From: Oxalobacteraceae bacterium
GTDB lineage: Bacteria; Pseudomonadota; Gammaproteobacteria; Burkholderiales; Burkholderiaceae_D
DNA length: 8,107 nucleotides
Direction: 5' to 3'
Assembly: GCA_027485535.1 (NCBI GenBank)
Contig: JAIXQV010000147.1
Location: 1-8,107 of the forward strand
Shown: positions 1 through 6,505 of the stretch, piece by piece
How the letters are laid out: each line of letters starts with the position of its first letter
Position numbering within the stretch: position 1 is the first letter of the stretch
Notes under the pieces: model-generated
The model's input: the letters and a program-made list of their open reading frames with translations, nothing else
Databases searched by the model: none
What the model was told of the DNA's origin: nothing
Program-made: the position numbers and the translations under genes

Positions 1-1588
1 AAAGTAGCGCAATCACGAGCAAGCCGACGGCTGCGCTTGCAGTAACTATCGGGTCGAGCTGGGTGAGCGCGAAAACATCCTCGGTAATCGTCGATGGCAA
101 CGCGGCTGGTGCTGGCGCTTGTGGTACCGATGGCGCTGTTGGTGCCGATGGCGCTGTTGGTGCCGATGGCGCTGGTGGTACCGATGGCGCTGGTGGTACC
201 GATGGCGCTGGTGGTGCCGATTCCGTTGACGTTGACGATGACGATTGCGATGGTGGCGGCGATGATTTAGGTAGTGGCGCCGGCGTCTGCTCGGTACGTT
301 GCTGCGCCTCGGACAAGGCTTGGCTTTTCATTTCCAGCAAAGCCTGCATGTCACCGATGTTTTTTTCTAGCGCTGCAATGCGCGCGTTGGCATCTGCCAG
401 CGCCTTGTCGCTCGCTATTTTTTCAAACGCTTCTTTACCACCACTTGTACTGGTGCTCGTGGTCTTACTGGTGCTCGTGCTCGTACTCGCAAGCTCGTTA
501 CCGCCGGGTGCAGACAGTGTCAGCTTGTCTTGCGCGACCGGGGGTGGTGCCGGCTCGGTCACCTTAACGCTGACGCTACCGCCACTGCTCTGAAGCGTAG
601 CTTTAGGTGCAAGATCGGCTGATACTGTCGTTGTTGTTACCGCACGCGCAGCACTGTGCTCAGCAAGTTGACGCTGGTAACGCAAAAAATCAGCCGTCTG
701 AACACGCAAGGTCTGACGCGCCTTTTCTGGTTCGATGGCCTGCATCGCTTCCGTCGCAGGTACGGTCAAAAGACTGCCACTTCGCAAGCGATGCAGATTG
801 TTGCCAACGAATGCATCGGGATTTTGATTCAGCAGCGACACCATCACTTGCTCAAGCTGCACGCCATCCGGCTGCAGTTGTTGGGCGATTGAACGCAATG
901 TCTCACCGCGCTTGACGCGATACTGTTGATCGTTCGATAGACCGGCCGCCTTGCCTTCCTCCAACGTTACAGACGGGCCCGCCTTGGAAGCGGCCGCAAC
1001 CGAGGATGAGGCCGGCGCTACAGCTTCGGTGCTCTTGGAGCCGCTCTTGGGGCCGCTGTTGGGGGCGTTGTTGGTGACGTTATTGGCTGGGCTATTGGCT
1101 GCTTTATTGGATAAGTTACTTGGTGCAGCGTTGGCAACGGTATTCGGTTCGGTGATCAGTACAGGCGGATCAATCAGCAGTACATATTGGCGAATTGTGC
1201 GCACACCACTCGCGCTGAGCTCGATTAGCAGATGCATGAAGGGTTCGTTCACCGCGAGGTCCGAGGCAATACGAACCCGGTGACGACCCTCTTTCTTTTC
1301 AACCGACAAACGCAACGAGCGCTGCAATGTGCCCAGGTCAATACCGGCACTGGCCCACAGCTCCGGTGGCGCCAGCTTAACCGAGACAGACTCAGCCTCG
1401 GCTGTCGTCAGCGCAGCAATATCGACCTCGGCATCCAGTCGCTGGCCGAGCGCGGATCGCACGCTGGCATCACCAAGTGCCGCCGAGTTCGCATTGATGG
1501 GCTGCAGCAGAGCGCCTATCAGCGCACTGATCAGCACGAGGTCATTCAGTAGAAAACGAGAAAGGGATAGAGGTGCGCGGCGAAACAT
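1..1588 (-). CDS. fimV: FimV/HubP-like LysM protein, N-terminal part (runs off left edge)
   Basis: FimV-family proteins are inner-membrane proteins with a periplasmic LysM region that binds peptidoglycan; they organise cell poles and support type IV pili and twitching (family knowledge). Seen here: 529 codons open from ATG at 1588 to the left edge with no stop, so the C-terminal cytoplasmic part is missing. An uncleaved-looking or signal-like hydrophobic stretch (about residues 17-29) precedes the conserved FimV N-terminal domain (about 37-140, with SALGQRLDAEVDIAALT and the GVRTIRQYVLLIDPP end). Next come an Asn/Ala/Ser-rich spacer (150-205), a LysM-type segment (222-277, starting QYRVKRGETLRSIAQ), a Ser/Thr-rich stretch (366-384), a likely coiled coil (385-432), a Pro/Ala/Ser hexapeptide repeat linker, and a hydrophobic segment at the edge (LDPIVTASAAVGLLVIALL) that fits the family's single membrane span. 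An AAGG Shine-Dalgarno sequence at 1599-1596 lies 7 bases before the ATG. Its place just downstream of asd matches Burkholderiales gene order. The name is firm by architecture and context; the exact role is inferred. Confidence 0.93.
   Translation of the reverse strand, partial: MFRRAPLSLSRFLLNDLVLISALIGALLQPINANSAALGDASVRSALGQRLDAEVDIAALTTAEAESVSVKLAPPELWASAGIDLGTLQRSLRLSVEKKEGRHRVRIASDLAVNEPFMHLLIELSASGVRTIRQYVLLIDPPVLITEPNTVANAAPSNLSNKAANSPANNVTNNAPNSGPKSGSKSTEAVAPASSSVAAASKAGPSVTLEEGKAAGLSNDQQYRVKRGETLRSIAQQLQPDGVQLEQVMVSLLNQNPDAFVGNNLHRLRSGSLLTVPATEAMQAIEPEKARQTLRVQTADFLRYQRQLAEHSAARAVTTTTVSADLAPKATLQSSGGSVSVKVTEPAPPPVAQDKLTLSAPGGNELASTSTSTSKTTSTSTSGGKEAFEKIASDKALADANARIAALEKNIGDMQALLEMKSQALSEAQQRTEQTPAPLPKSSPPPSQSSSSTSTESAPPAPSVPPAPSVPPAPSAPTAPSAPTAPSVPQAPAPAALPSTITEDVFALTQLDPIVTASAAVGLLVIALL
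127..216. repeat. 18-bp tandem repeat, five units, in the fimV linker
   Basis: Units beginning CCGATGGCGCTG recur at 127, 145, 163, 181 and 199, and a partial sixth start (CCGAT) is at 217. The copies differ at only a few positions (TTGGTG versus GTGGTA endings). On the minus strand each unit encodes a hexapeptide of the form (P/T)APS(V/A)P, and nearly every proline is CCA and every serine TCG within the array. Uniform codons point to recent expansion by slippage rather than slow divergence. The period is a multiple of three, so copy-number change keeps the fimV frame. Confidence 0.9.
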
Positions 1589-1712
1589 CGCGAGACCTTA
1601 ACACCTCGGCAAAGCACGCCGCAAGTGTGACGCGGTCTACAACTCACAGAAAAACCCACATGATTTACGTTCGTTCGAACATCGCGCAGGTTCGGTTGTG
1701 GCCTAACAACAA

Positions 1713-2849
1713 TCAAGCGTCGAGCAAGATGCGCAGCATGCGGCGCAGCGGCTCGGCGGCGCCCCATAAAAGTTGATCACCGACGGTAAACGCCGACAGA
1801 TATTGCTCACCCATTTGCATCTTGCGAACGCGTCCCACCGGGATAGTCAGCTTGCCGGTCGTTGCTGCCGGCGTCAGTTCATGCATCGATGCCTCGCGGG
1901 TATTCGGCACCAGCTTGACCCAAGCGTTATCGCTCGCGATGATGTCATTCACCTCATCGAGTGGTATATCTTTTTTGAGCTTAATGGTGAGTGCCTGCGA
2001 ATGGCAACGCATAGCGCCGATACGAACGCATAGTCCATCAATGGCAATCGCTTCTGGTGCAGTGGCACCAAACGCCTCTCCCCGGCCGAGTATCTTGTTA
2101 GCTTCGGCACCGGCTTTCCACTCCTCACGTGACTGGCCATTGCCAAGATCTTTATCGATCCAGGGAATCAAATTGCCGCCGAGCGGCACGCCAAACTGCT
2201 GCGTTTCGTCAGCACTGAACGCATGCTGCTTGGCCAGCACTTTGCGATCAATCTCAAGGATGGCCGAGGCCGGATCATCGAGCAGCGCTTTGACTTCGGC
2301 ATTGATGCTACCGAACTGGGTGAGCAGCTCGCGCATGTGCTGCGCACCGCCACCAGATGCGGCCTGATAGGTCATGGAGGTCATCCAGTCGACCAGATCA
2401 TGCTTGAACAGGCCGCCCAGACCCATCAACATGCATGACACAGTGCAGTTACCGCCAATGTAGTTTTTGACGCCTTTGGTCAGGCCATCCTTGATCACGC
2501 CGAGATTGATCGGGTCGAGCACGATGATGGCATCGTCTTTCATGCGCAGCGTGGAAGCGGCATCGATCCAGTACCCCTGCCAGCCTGCAGCGCGTAGCTT
2601 GGGGGAAATCTCGGTGGTGTAATCACCGCCTTGGCAGGTGAGAATGATGTCGCACTTCTTCAGTGCTTCGATATCGTTCGCATCTTTCAGCGCAGTCTCG
2701 TTCTTTGCCAGCGCCGGCGCTTTACCGCCCGCATTCGATGTCGAGAAGAACACCGGCTCAATGTGCGCAAAGTCATTTTCTTCCTGCATGCGCTGCATTA
2801 GCACTGAGCCAACCATACCGCGCCAACCGACCAGACCTACGAGTTTCAT
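1713..2849 (-). CDS. asd: Aspartate-semialdehyde dehydrogenase
   Basis: This cytoplasmic enzyme reduces aspartyl-4-phosphate to aspartate-4-semialdehyde with NADPH, the branch-point step toward lysine, diaminopimelate, threonine and methionine. At 378 residues it has the length of the long Gram-negative form. Visible marks are the nucleotide-binding start VGLVGWRGMVGSVLMQRM (4-21), the active-site motif GGNCTVS with nucleophile Cys135, the central QAASGGGAQHMREL region (162-175), the likely general base His283 in RCHSQALT, and the C-terminal stretch FTVGDQLLWGAAEPLRRML. A further cysteine at 139 follows the nucleophile by four residues, where I recall leucine in the E. coli enzyme. The start at 2849 is backed by an AAGGAAA Shine-Dalgarno sequence (2861-2855). 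It lies 147 bp downstream of leuB, the gap being wider than those inside the leu genes, so it may have its own promoter. fimV follows after 124 bp. Confidence 0.98.
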   Translation of the reverse strand: MKLVGLVGWRGMVGSVLMQRMQEENDFAHIEPVFFSTSNAGGKAPALAKNETALKDANDIEALKKCDIILTCQGGDYTTEISPKLRAAGWQGYWIDAASTLRMKDDAIIVLDPINLGVIKDGLTKGVKNYIGGNCTVSCMLMGLGGLFKHDLVDWMTSMTYQAASGGGAQHMRELLTQFGSINAEVKALLDDPASAILEIDRKVLAKQHAFSADETQQFGVPLGGNLIPWIDKDLGNGQSREEWKAGAEANKILGRGEAFGATAPEAIAIDGLCVRIGAMRCHSQALTIKLKKDIPLDEVNDIIASDNAWVKLVPNTREASMHELTPAATTGKLTIPVGRVRKMQMGEQYLSAFTVGDQLLWGAAEPLRRMLRILLDA

Positions 2850-2877
2850 TTACGTTTCCTTGGTTTCTCAGAGCCAG

Positions 2878-2984
2878 TGGATCCCGGCTTTCGCCGCGAT
2901 GACGACTCACTGGCCGTCAGACTTGAATACAGTTCAATCATCACCCGCCACAACTAGGGTCATTCCGACACAGGCGGGAATGCA
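2878..2984. repeat. Pair of decayed REP-like palindromes in the leuB-asd gap
   Basis: Two 26-bp ends, 2878-2903 and 2959-2984, are imperfect inverted copies of each other (17 of 26 positions match by my hand alignment). Each also has internal dyad symmetry. The first folds as ATCCCGGC / GCCGCGAT around a TTTC loop (2881-2900) with one C-C mismatch. The second pairs CATTCC (2961-2966) with GGAATG (2977-2982). They resemble the widespread betaproteobacterial/neisserial palindromes of the type ATTCCCGC...GCGGGAAT and GGATCCCGGC...GCCGGGATGAC (from memory, not searched). Deviations from those types suggest old, degenerating copies. A CCAGTG/CACTGG inverted pair (2874-2879, 2908-2913) brackets the left copy. 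Confidence 0.65.
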
Positions 2985-2996
2985 GCCAATCTATCG

Positions 2997-4067
2997 TTAC
3001 GTTAACGCTCTCACCACTGCATCACCCATCTCGGCCGTACCCACTTTGGTGGTGCCCGCCTCGTAGATATCAGGGGTACGTAATCCTTGCGCAAGCACTT
3101 TCTTCACGGCGCTTTCGATACGATCTGCTTCGGCAGGCAAATTCAGCGAGAAACGCAGCATCATCGCTGCCGACAAAATAGTCGCCAGCGGATTGGCAAT
3201 GCCCTTGCCTGCGATATCTGGTGCCGAGCCATGCGAGGGCTCGTACAGGCCCTTGTTGTTCGCATCTAGCGAGGCCGACGGCAGCATACCGATCGAGCCG
3301 GTCAGCATCGCTGCGGCATCCGACAAAATATCGCCGAACATATTGCCGGTGACGATAACGTCGAATTTTTTCGGAGCGCGAACTAACTGCATCGCTGCGT
3401 TATCGACATACATGTGATCCAACTCGACGTCTGGATACTCTTTGTGCACATCGGTCATGATGTCCTTCCAGAACTGGAAGGTCTCGAGCACATTGGCCTT
3501 GTCGACCGAGGTCAGCCGCTTGCTTCGCTTTTGCGCTGCCTGAAACGCGACATGCGCGATACGACGAATTTCTGGCTCCGAATAACGCATGGTGTCGAAG
3601 CCTTCACGCGCGCCCTTGAACGGACCATCCGGCGCTTCACGCACACCACGCGGCTGGCCGAAGTAGATATCGCCGTTCAACTCACGCACAATCAGAATAT
3701 CCAGACCCGAGACAATCTCCGGCTTCAGTGACGAGGCGCCCACCAATTCGGGGTAAAGAATCGCCGGACGAAAATTTGCAAATAGCGCGAGATGTTTACG
3801 AAGACCCAAAATCGCCTGCTCGGGACGCAGCGGTCGCTCCAGGGTGTCGTACTTCCAGTCACCGACCGCGCCAAACAAAATCGCATCCGCGTCCTTGGCC
3901 AGCTTCAAGGTCGCATCCGGCAGCGGGTGTCCATGTGCTTCGTAGCCAGCGCCACCCACTGGCGCGCTCTCCATCTCGAATTTTTGGTCGAGCGCGTTCA
4001 GAACTTTCAAGGCCTGATCAACGATCTCGGTGCCGATGCCGTCACCCGGCAGAATTGCGATTTTCAT
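2997..4067 (-). CDS. leuB: 3-isopropylmalate dehydrogenase
   Basis: This cytoplasmic enzyme oxidises and decarboxylates 3-isopropylmalate with NAD+ to give 2-oxoisocaproate (ketoleucine), the third committed step of leucine synthesis. The 356-residue length is standard. The sequence shows the N-terminal ILPGDGIGTEIV (5-16), substrate-binding arginines at about 90, 100 (LRKHLALFANFRP) and 128 (VREL), Tyr135 in GDIYFGQPRG, catalytic Lys190, metal-binding aspartates at about 222 (MYVDNAAMQL), 246 and 250 (NMFGDILSDAA), and the NAD-binding loop YEPSHGSAPDIAGKGIANP (275-293). It starts 15 bp after the leuD stop, and I see only a weak Shine-Dalgarno sequence before the ATG, which would fit translation coupled to leuD. 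It is presumably the last gene of the leuC-leuB block, since a longer gap follows. Confidence 0.98.
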   Translation of the reverse strand: MKIAILPGDGIGTEIVDQALKVLNALDQKFEMESAPVGGAGYEAHGHPLPDATLKLAKDADAILFGAVGDWKYDTLERPLRPEQAILGLRKHLALFANFRPAILYPELVGASSLKPEIVSGLDILIVRELNGDIYFGQPRGVREAPDGPFKGAREGFDTMRYSEPEIRRIAHVAFQAAQKRSKRLTSVDKANVLETFQFWKDIMTDVHKEYPDVELDHMYVDNAAMQLVRAPKKFDVIVTGNMFGDILSDAAAMLTGSIGMLPSASLDANNKGLYEPSHGSAPDIAGKGIANPLATILSAAMMLRFSLNLPAEADRIESAVKKVLAQGLRTPDIYEAGTTKVGTAEMGDAVVRALT

Positions 4068-4082
4068 GGGATGTACAAGGTA

Positions 4083-4733
4083 TTAAGAAATCGTGTTGGT
4101 CAGCCAAGGAAAAGTAGCTAGGTGGCGCTCTTCGTAGCTGTGAATCTTGTCGGCATGCTGAAGCGTGAGCCCGATATCGTCGAGCCCGTTAATCAGGCAA
4201 TGCTTACGGAAGGCATCAATCTCGAAGTGATGCACCGCATCACCATTCACTGTGCTCACGGTCTGCGCAGGCAAATCAATCCGCAGCTGATAACCAGGGA
4301 AGGCTTTCAACTGATTGAATAACTGATCGACCGCTTGCTCCGACAGCACAATCGGCAGCAAGCCGTTCTTGTAGCAATTATTGAAGAAAATATCGGCAAA
4401 GCTAGGCGCAATAATTGCGCGGAAACCGTACTGCTCTAAAGCCCACGGCGCATGCTCACGCGACGAACCGCAACCGAAATTCTTCCGGGTCAGCAGCACG
4501 GACGCGCCTTGATAGCGCGGCTGGTTCAGCACGAAATCTGGATTCAGCGGGCGCTTACTGTTATCAACGCCTGGCTGGCCCACATCAAGATAACGCCACT
4601 CATCGAACAAGTTGGGGCCGAAACCGGTACGCTTGATCGATTTCAGGAACTGCTTAGGAATAATCGCATCAGTATCGACGTTGGCGCGATCGAGCGGCGC
4701 AACTAATCCTTCAAGTACGGTAAATGGCGTCAT
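4083..4733 (-). CDS. leuD: 3-isopropylmalate dehydratase, small subunit
   Basis: LeuD pairs with LeuC to form isopropylmalate isomerase, which converts 2-isopropylmalate to 3-isopropylmalate through an aconitase-like dehydration and rehydration. LeuD supplies the swivelling domain that closes over the Fe-S site. The 216 residues are the usual bacterial size. The signature GSSREHAPWAL lies at 89-99, directly after the RKNFGCG turn, and the N-terminal DRANVDTDAIIPKQFL (15-30) and the FADIFFNNCYKNGLLP stretch are typical. It starts 26 bp after the entericidin-like gene and ends 15 bp before leuB. The sequence before the ATG (ATTCAATCACC) has no clear Shine-Dalgarno match. Nothing suggests damage; leuC and leuD are simply separated by the small lipoprotein gene rather than adjoining. 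Confidence 0.98.
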   Translation of the reverse strand: MTPFTVLEGLVAPLDRANVDTDAIIPKQFLKSIKRTGFGPNLFDEWRYLDVGQPGVDNSKRPLNPDFVLNQPRYQGASVLLTRKNFGCGSSREHAPWALEQYGFRAIIAPSFADIFFNNCYKNGLLPIVLSEQAVDQLFNQLKAFPGYQLRIDLPAQTVSTVNGDAVHHFEIDAFRKHCLINGLDDIGLTLQHADKIHSYEERHLATFPWLTNTIS

Positions 4734-4759
4734 GGTGATTGAATAAAATTTGGAACAAC

Positions 4760-4882
4760 TTATTTTTTGCTGGCGCCCTGCACTTTTTCACCCAGCTTCT
4801 CAACATCCTTGCCGATACCGTTGACGGTGTTACACCCGGCCAGCAAACAAATCGACAATATCAGCAACGCGAATTTTTTCAT
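4760..4882 (-). CDS. Entericidin A/B-like small lipoprotein (40 aa)
   Basis: A 40-codon gene between leuC and leuD, with 21 bp and 26 bp gaps. The product begins MKKFALLILSICLLAGC, a short lipoprotein signal peptide ending in the lipobox LLAGC, so the mature chain would start at Cys17 and be only about 24 residues: NTVNGIGKDVEKLGEKVQG and a short Lys-rich tail. The pattern C-N-T-x-x-G-x-G-x-D-V-x-x-x-G-x-x-x-x is that of the entericidin A/B family (EcnA/EcnB), small membrane lipoproteins named for an antidote/toxin pair in enterobacteria. The residue after Cys is Asn, not Asp, so outer-membrane sorting would be expected by the usual +2 rule. Function in betaproteobacteria is unproven, and only one member is present here, with no partner beside it. 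The assignment to the family is by motif; a role in leucine synthesis is not implied by the sequence. Confidence 0.88.
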   Translation of the reverse strand: MKKFALLILSICLLAGCNTVNGIGKDVEKLGEKVQGASKK

Positions 4883-4903
4883 GGTGCCTATCTCCGAATC
4901 TGA

Positions 4904-6304
4904 TTACAGGGTTCGAACATCAACAAAGTGACCGGCGACACCCGCTGCCGCTGCCATCGCCGGGCTAACTAAATGGGTACGACCACCGGCACCTTGCCGG
5001 CCTTCGAAATTACGGTTTGAAGTGGAAGCGCATCGCTCACCGGGCTCAAGCCGATCCGCGTTCATCGCCAAGCACATCGAGCAACCGGGCTCGCGCCACT
5101 CGAAACCAGCATCCTTGAATATCTTGTCGAGGCCTTCGCGCTCGGCCTGCTCTTTCACCAAGCCCGAGCCAGGGACCACCATCGCCAAGCTCACATTGGA
5201 AGCACGAAACTTACCGCGCACCACGGCCGCTGCTGCACGCAAATCTTCAATACGAGAATTAGTGCACGAGCCAATAAACACCTTATCGATACGTATGTCG
5301 GTGATTGCCGTGTTGGGCTTGAGGTTCATGTACACCAATGCCTTTTCCATCGCATCACGCTTGACCGCATCTTTTTCTTTGTCAGGATCAGGTACGCGGG
5401 CATCTACGGACACCACCATCTCGGGCGACGTACCCCAAGTCACTTGCGGGATGATCTCGGCAGCATCAATCATGACCACCGCATCAAACTTGGCATCGGC
5501 ATCCGAGTGCAGCGTGCGCCAATACGCAACGGCTTGGTCCCAGTGCGGGCCTACCGGTGAATACGGGCGACCTTTGACATAGTTGATCGTGGTGTCATCC
5601 ACTGCCACCATGCCTGCGCGCGCACCCGCTTCGATCGCCATGTTGCAGACGGTCATCCGACCTTCCATCGACAGCGCACGAATCGCCGAGCCAGCAAACT
5701 CGATCGCATAGCCGGTACCTCCCGCCGTGCCGATCTTGCCGATCACGGCCAGCACGATATCTTTGGCGGTAACGCCGGTGCCGAGTTTGCCTTCCACCTG
5801 CACCAGCATCGCTTTCGATTTTTTGGCGAGCAGCGTCTGCGTCGCCAGCACATGCTCGACTTCCGAGGTGCCGATGCCATGCGCCAGCGCGCCGAATGCA
5901 CCATGCGTCGAGGTATGTGAGTCACCACAGACTACGGTCATGCCGGGCAAGGTCGCGCCCTGCTCAGGCCCAATCACGTGCACGATGCCTTGGCGCTTGT
6001 CCTGCATATTGAAGTACGTGAGGCCGTACGCTTTTGCATTGGCATCCAGCGTCTCGACCTGCAAACGCGAGACCGGGTCTTCGATACCACCGGCACGGTG
6101 CGTGGTGGGTACGTTGTGATCAGCCACCACCAGATTCGCCGCATTACGCCAGGGCTTGCGGTTTGCAAGCTTGAGGCCATCGAAAGCCTGCGGGCTGGTG
6201 ACTTCATGTACCAGGTGGCGATCGATATAGAGAATGGTGGTGCCGTCCTCCGCGGTGTGCACCACGTGGGAGTCCCAGAGTTTGTCGTACAGGGTTTTGG
6301 CCAT
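4904..6304 (-). CDS. leuC: 3-isopropylmalate dehydratase, large subunit
   Basis: LeuC carries the [4Fe-4S] cluster of isopropylmalate isomerase and works with LeuD in the second step of leucine synthesis. From the ATG at 6304 the product is 466 residues, the usual length, beginning MAKTLYDKLWDSHVV. Cluster ligands are visible as Cys347 (FIGSCTNSR) and Cys408/Cys411 (PGCSMC). Other aconitase-family marks are VCGDSHTSTHGAFGALA (125-141), IGTSEVEHVLATQ and the C-terminal TSNRNFEGRQG (428-438). An in-frame start 11 codons upstream (6337) exists, but the extra residues MFPRPLLRDFA are not part of the family, so 6304 is preferred. No strong Shine-Dalgarno sequence is seen. A 201-bp gap with a promoter candidate lies upstream, making leuC the likely first gene of the leu unit. 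No leader peptide with leucine-codon runs was noticed. Confidence 0.98.
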   Translation of the reverse strand: MAKTLYDKLWDSHVVHTAEDGTTILYIDRHLVHEVTSPQAFDGLKLANRKPWRNAANLVVADHNVPTTHRAGGIEDPVSRLQVETLDANAKAYGLTYFNMQDKRQGIVHVIGPEQGATLPGMTVVCGDSHTSTHGAFGALAHGIGTSEVEHVLATQTLLAKKSKAMLVQVEGKLGTGVTAKDIVLAVIGKIGTAGGTGYAIEFAGSAIRALSMEGRMTVCNMAIEAGARAGMVAVDDTTINYVKGRPYSPVGPHWDQAVAYWRTLHSDADAKFDAVVMIDAAEIIPQVTWGTSPEMVVSVDARVPDPDKEKDAVKRDAMEKALVYMNLKPNTAITDIRIDKVFIGSCTNSRIEDLRAAAAVVRGKFRASNVSLAMVVPGSGLVKEQAEREGLDKIFKDAGFEWREPGCSMCLAMNADRLEPGERCASTSNRNFEGRQGAGGRTHLVSPAMAAAAGVAGHFVDVRTL

Positions 6305-6352
6305 CGCAAAGTCGCGCAGAAGTGGGCGTGGAAACAAGCAAAATAGCCCGCG

Positions 6353-6358
6353 ATTATG
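6353..6358 (-). promoter_or_regulatory. Candidate extended -10 promoter for leuC
   Basis: On the minus strand the hexamer CATAAT at 6358-6353 differs from TATAAT at one position and is preceded by TGG, giving an extended -10 form (TGnCATAAT). Transcription would begin near 6346, leaving a leader of about 40 bases before leuC. I see no good -35 at 16-18 bp; TTGCCC at 6386-6381 is 22 bp away. This is a reading by eye. Confidence 0.4.
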
Positions 6359-6362
6359 CCAT

Positions 6363-6377
6363 AGCGACCGCGTCGCT
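6363..6377. promoter_or_regulatory. Inverted repeat upstream of the leuC -10 candidate
   Basis: The perfect dyad AGCGAC-CGC-GTCGCT has 6-bp arms and a 3-base centre. It sits 4 bases upstream of the proposed CATAAT, in the -35/spacer zone. This position would suit an operator or a protein-binding site, but the GC-rich dyad could arise by chance. No known regulator motif is recognised. Confidence 0.3.
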
Positions 6378-6440
6378 CAGGGGCAAACGCGATGGGTTGC
6401 CGAATGACTAGCAGGGGCTAGCCAGGCAATAAACCATGGC

Positions 6441-6471
6441 CAAACCCCGCTAGGGTCAAAGCCCGCAGGGT
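6441..6471. repeat. Tandem imperfect duplication in the gap after the M48 gene
   Basis: CAAACCCCGCTAGGGT (6441-6456) is followed directly by CAAAGCCCGCAGGGT (6457-6471). The second differs by one substitution and a one-base deletion. The pair lies in the non-coding gap 6305-6505, which also holds a CTAGC/GCTAG inverted repeat (6408-6421). Function unknown. Confidence 0.6.
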
Positions 6472-6483
6472 AAAAGGGGTGAT

Positions 6484-6496
6484 CCGGGCGGCCCGG
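6484..6496 (-). terminator. Weak terminator candidate after the M48 protease gene
   Basis: CCGGG-CCG-CCCGG forms a short GC-only hairpin 9 bases past the protease stop codon. On the minus strand the next bases are ATCACCCCTTTT, so the T run is short and displaced. It could stop or slow transcription from the transporter/protease unit before leuC, but it is not a classic intrinsic terminator. Confidence 0.25.
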
Positions 6497-6505
6497 TGGG
6501 CGCGA

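Noticed and set aside
63..593. Plus-strand ORF with Gly/Ala/Asp repeats, looking like a low-complexity secreted protein
   Set aside because: It is the opposite-strand shadow of the fimV Pro/Ala/Ser repeat and Ser/Thr tract; the minus-strand frame has recognisable FimV domains and is open throughout.
1589..1712. Possible fimV promoter and a small GTTGT/ACAAC hairpin in the asd-fimV gap
   Set aside because: The best -35/-10 pair (TTGCGG, 17 bp, TTAAGG) is poor and the hairpin has no T run; not strong enough to annotate.
5022..5582. 186-codon plus-strand ORF
   Set aside because: Lies entirely opposite leuC, whose identity is certain; composition is that of an antisense shadow and no domain is recognisable.
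6305..6337. In-frame upstream start for leuC
   Set aside because: Adds MFPRPLLRDFA, which is not part of LeuC proteins, and would place the start only about 9 bases from the proposed transcription start.
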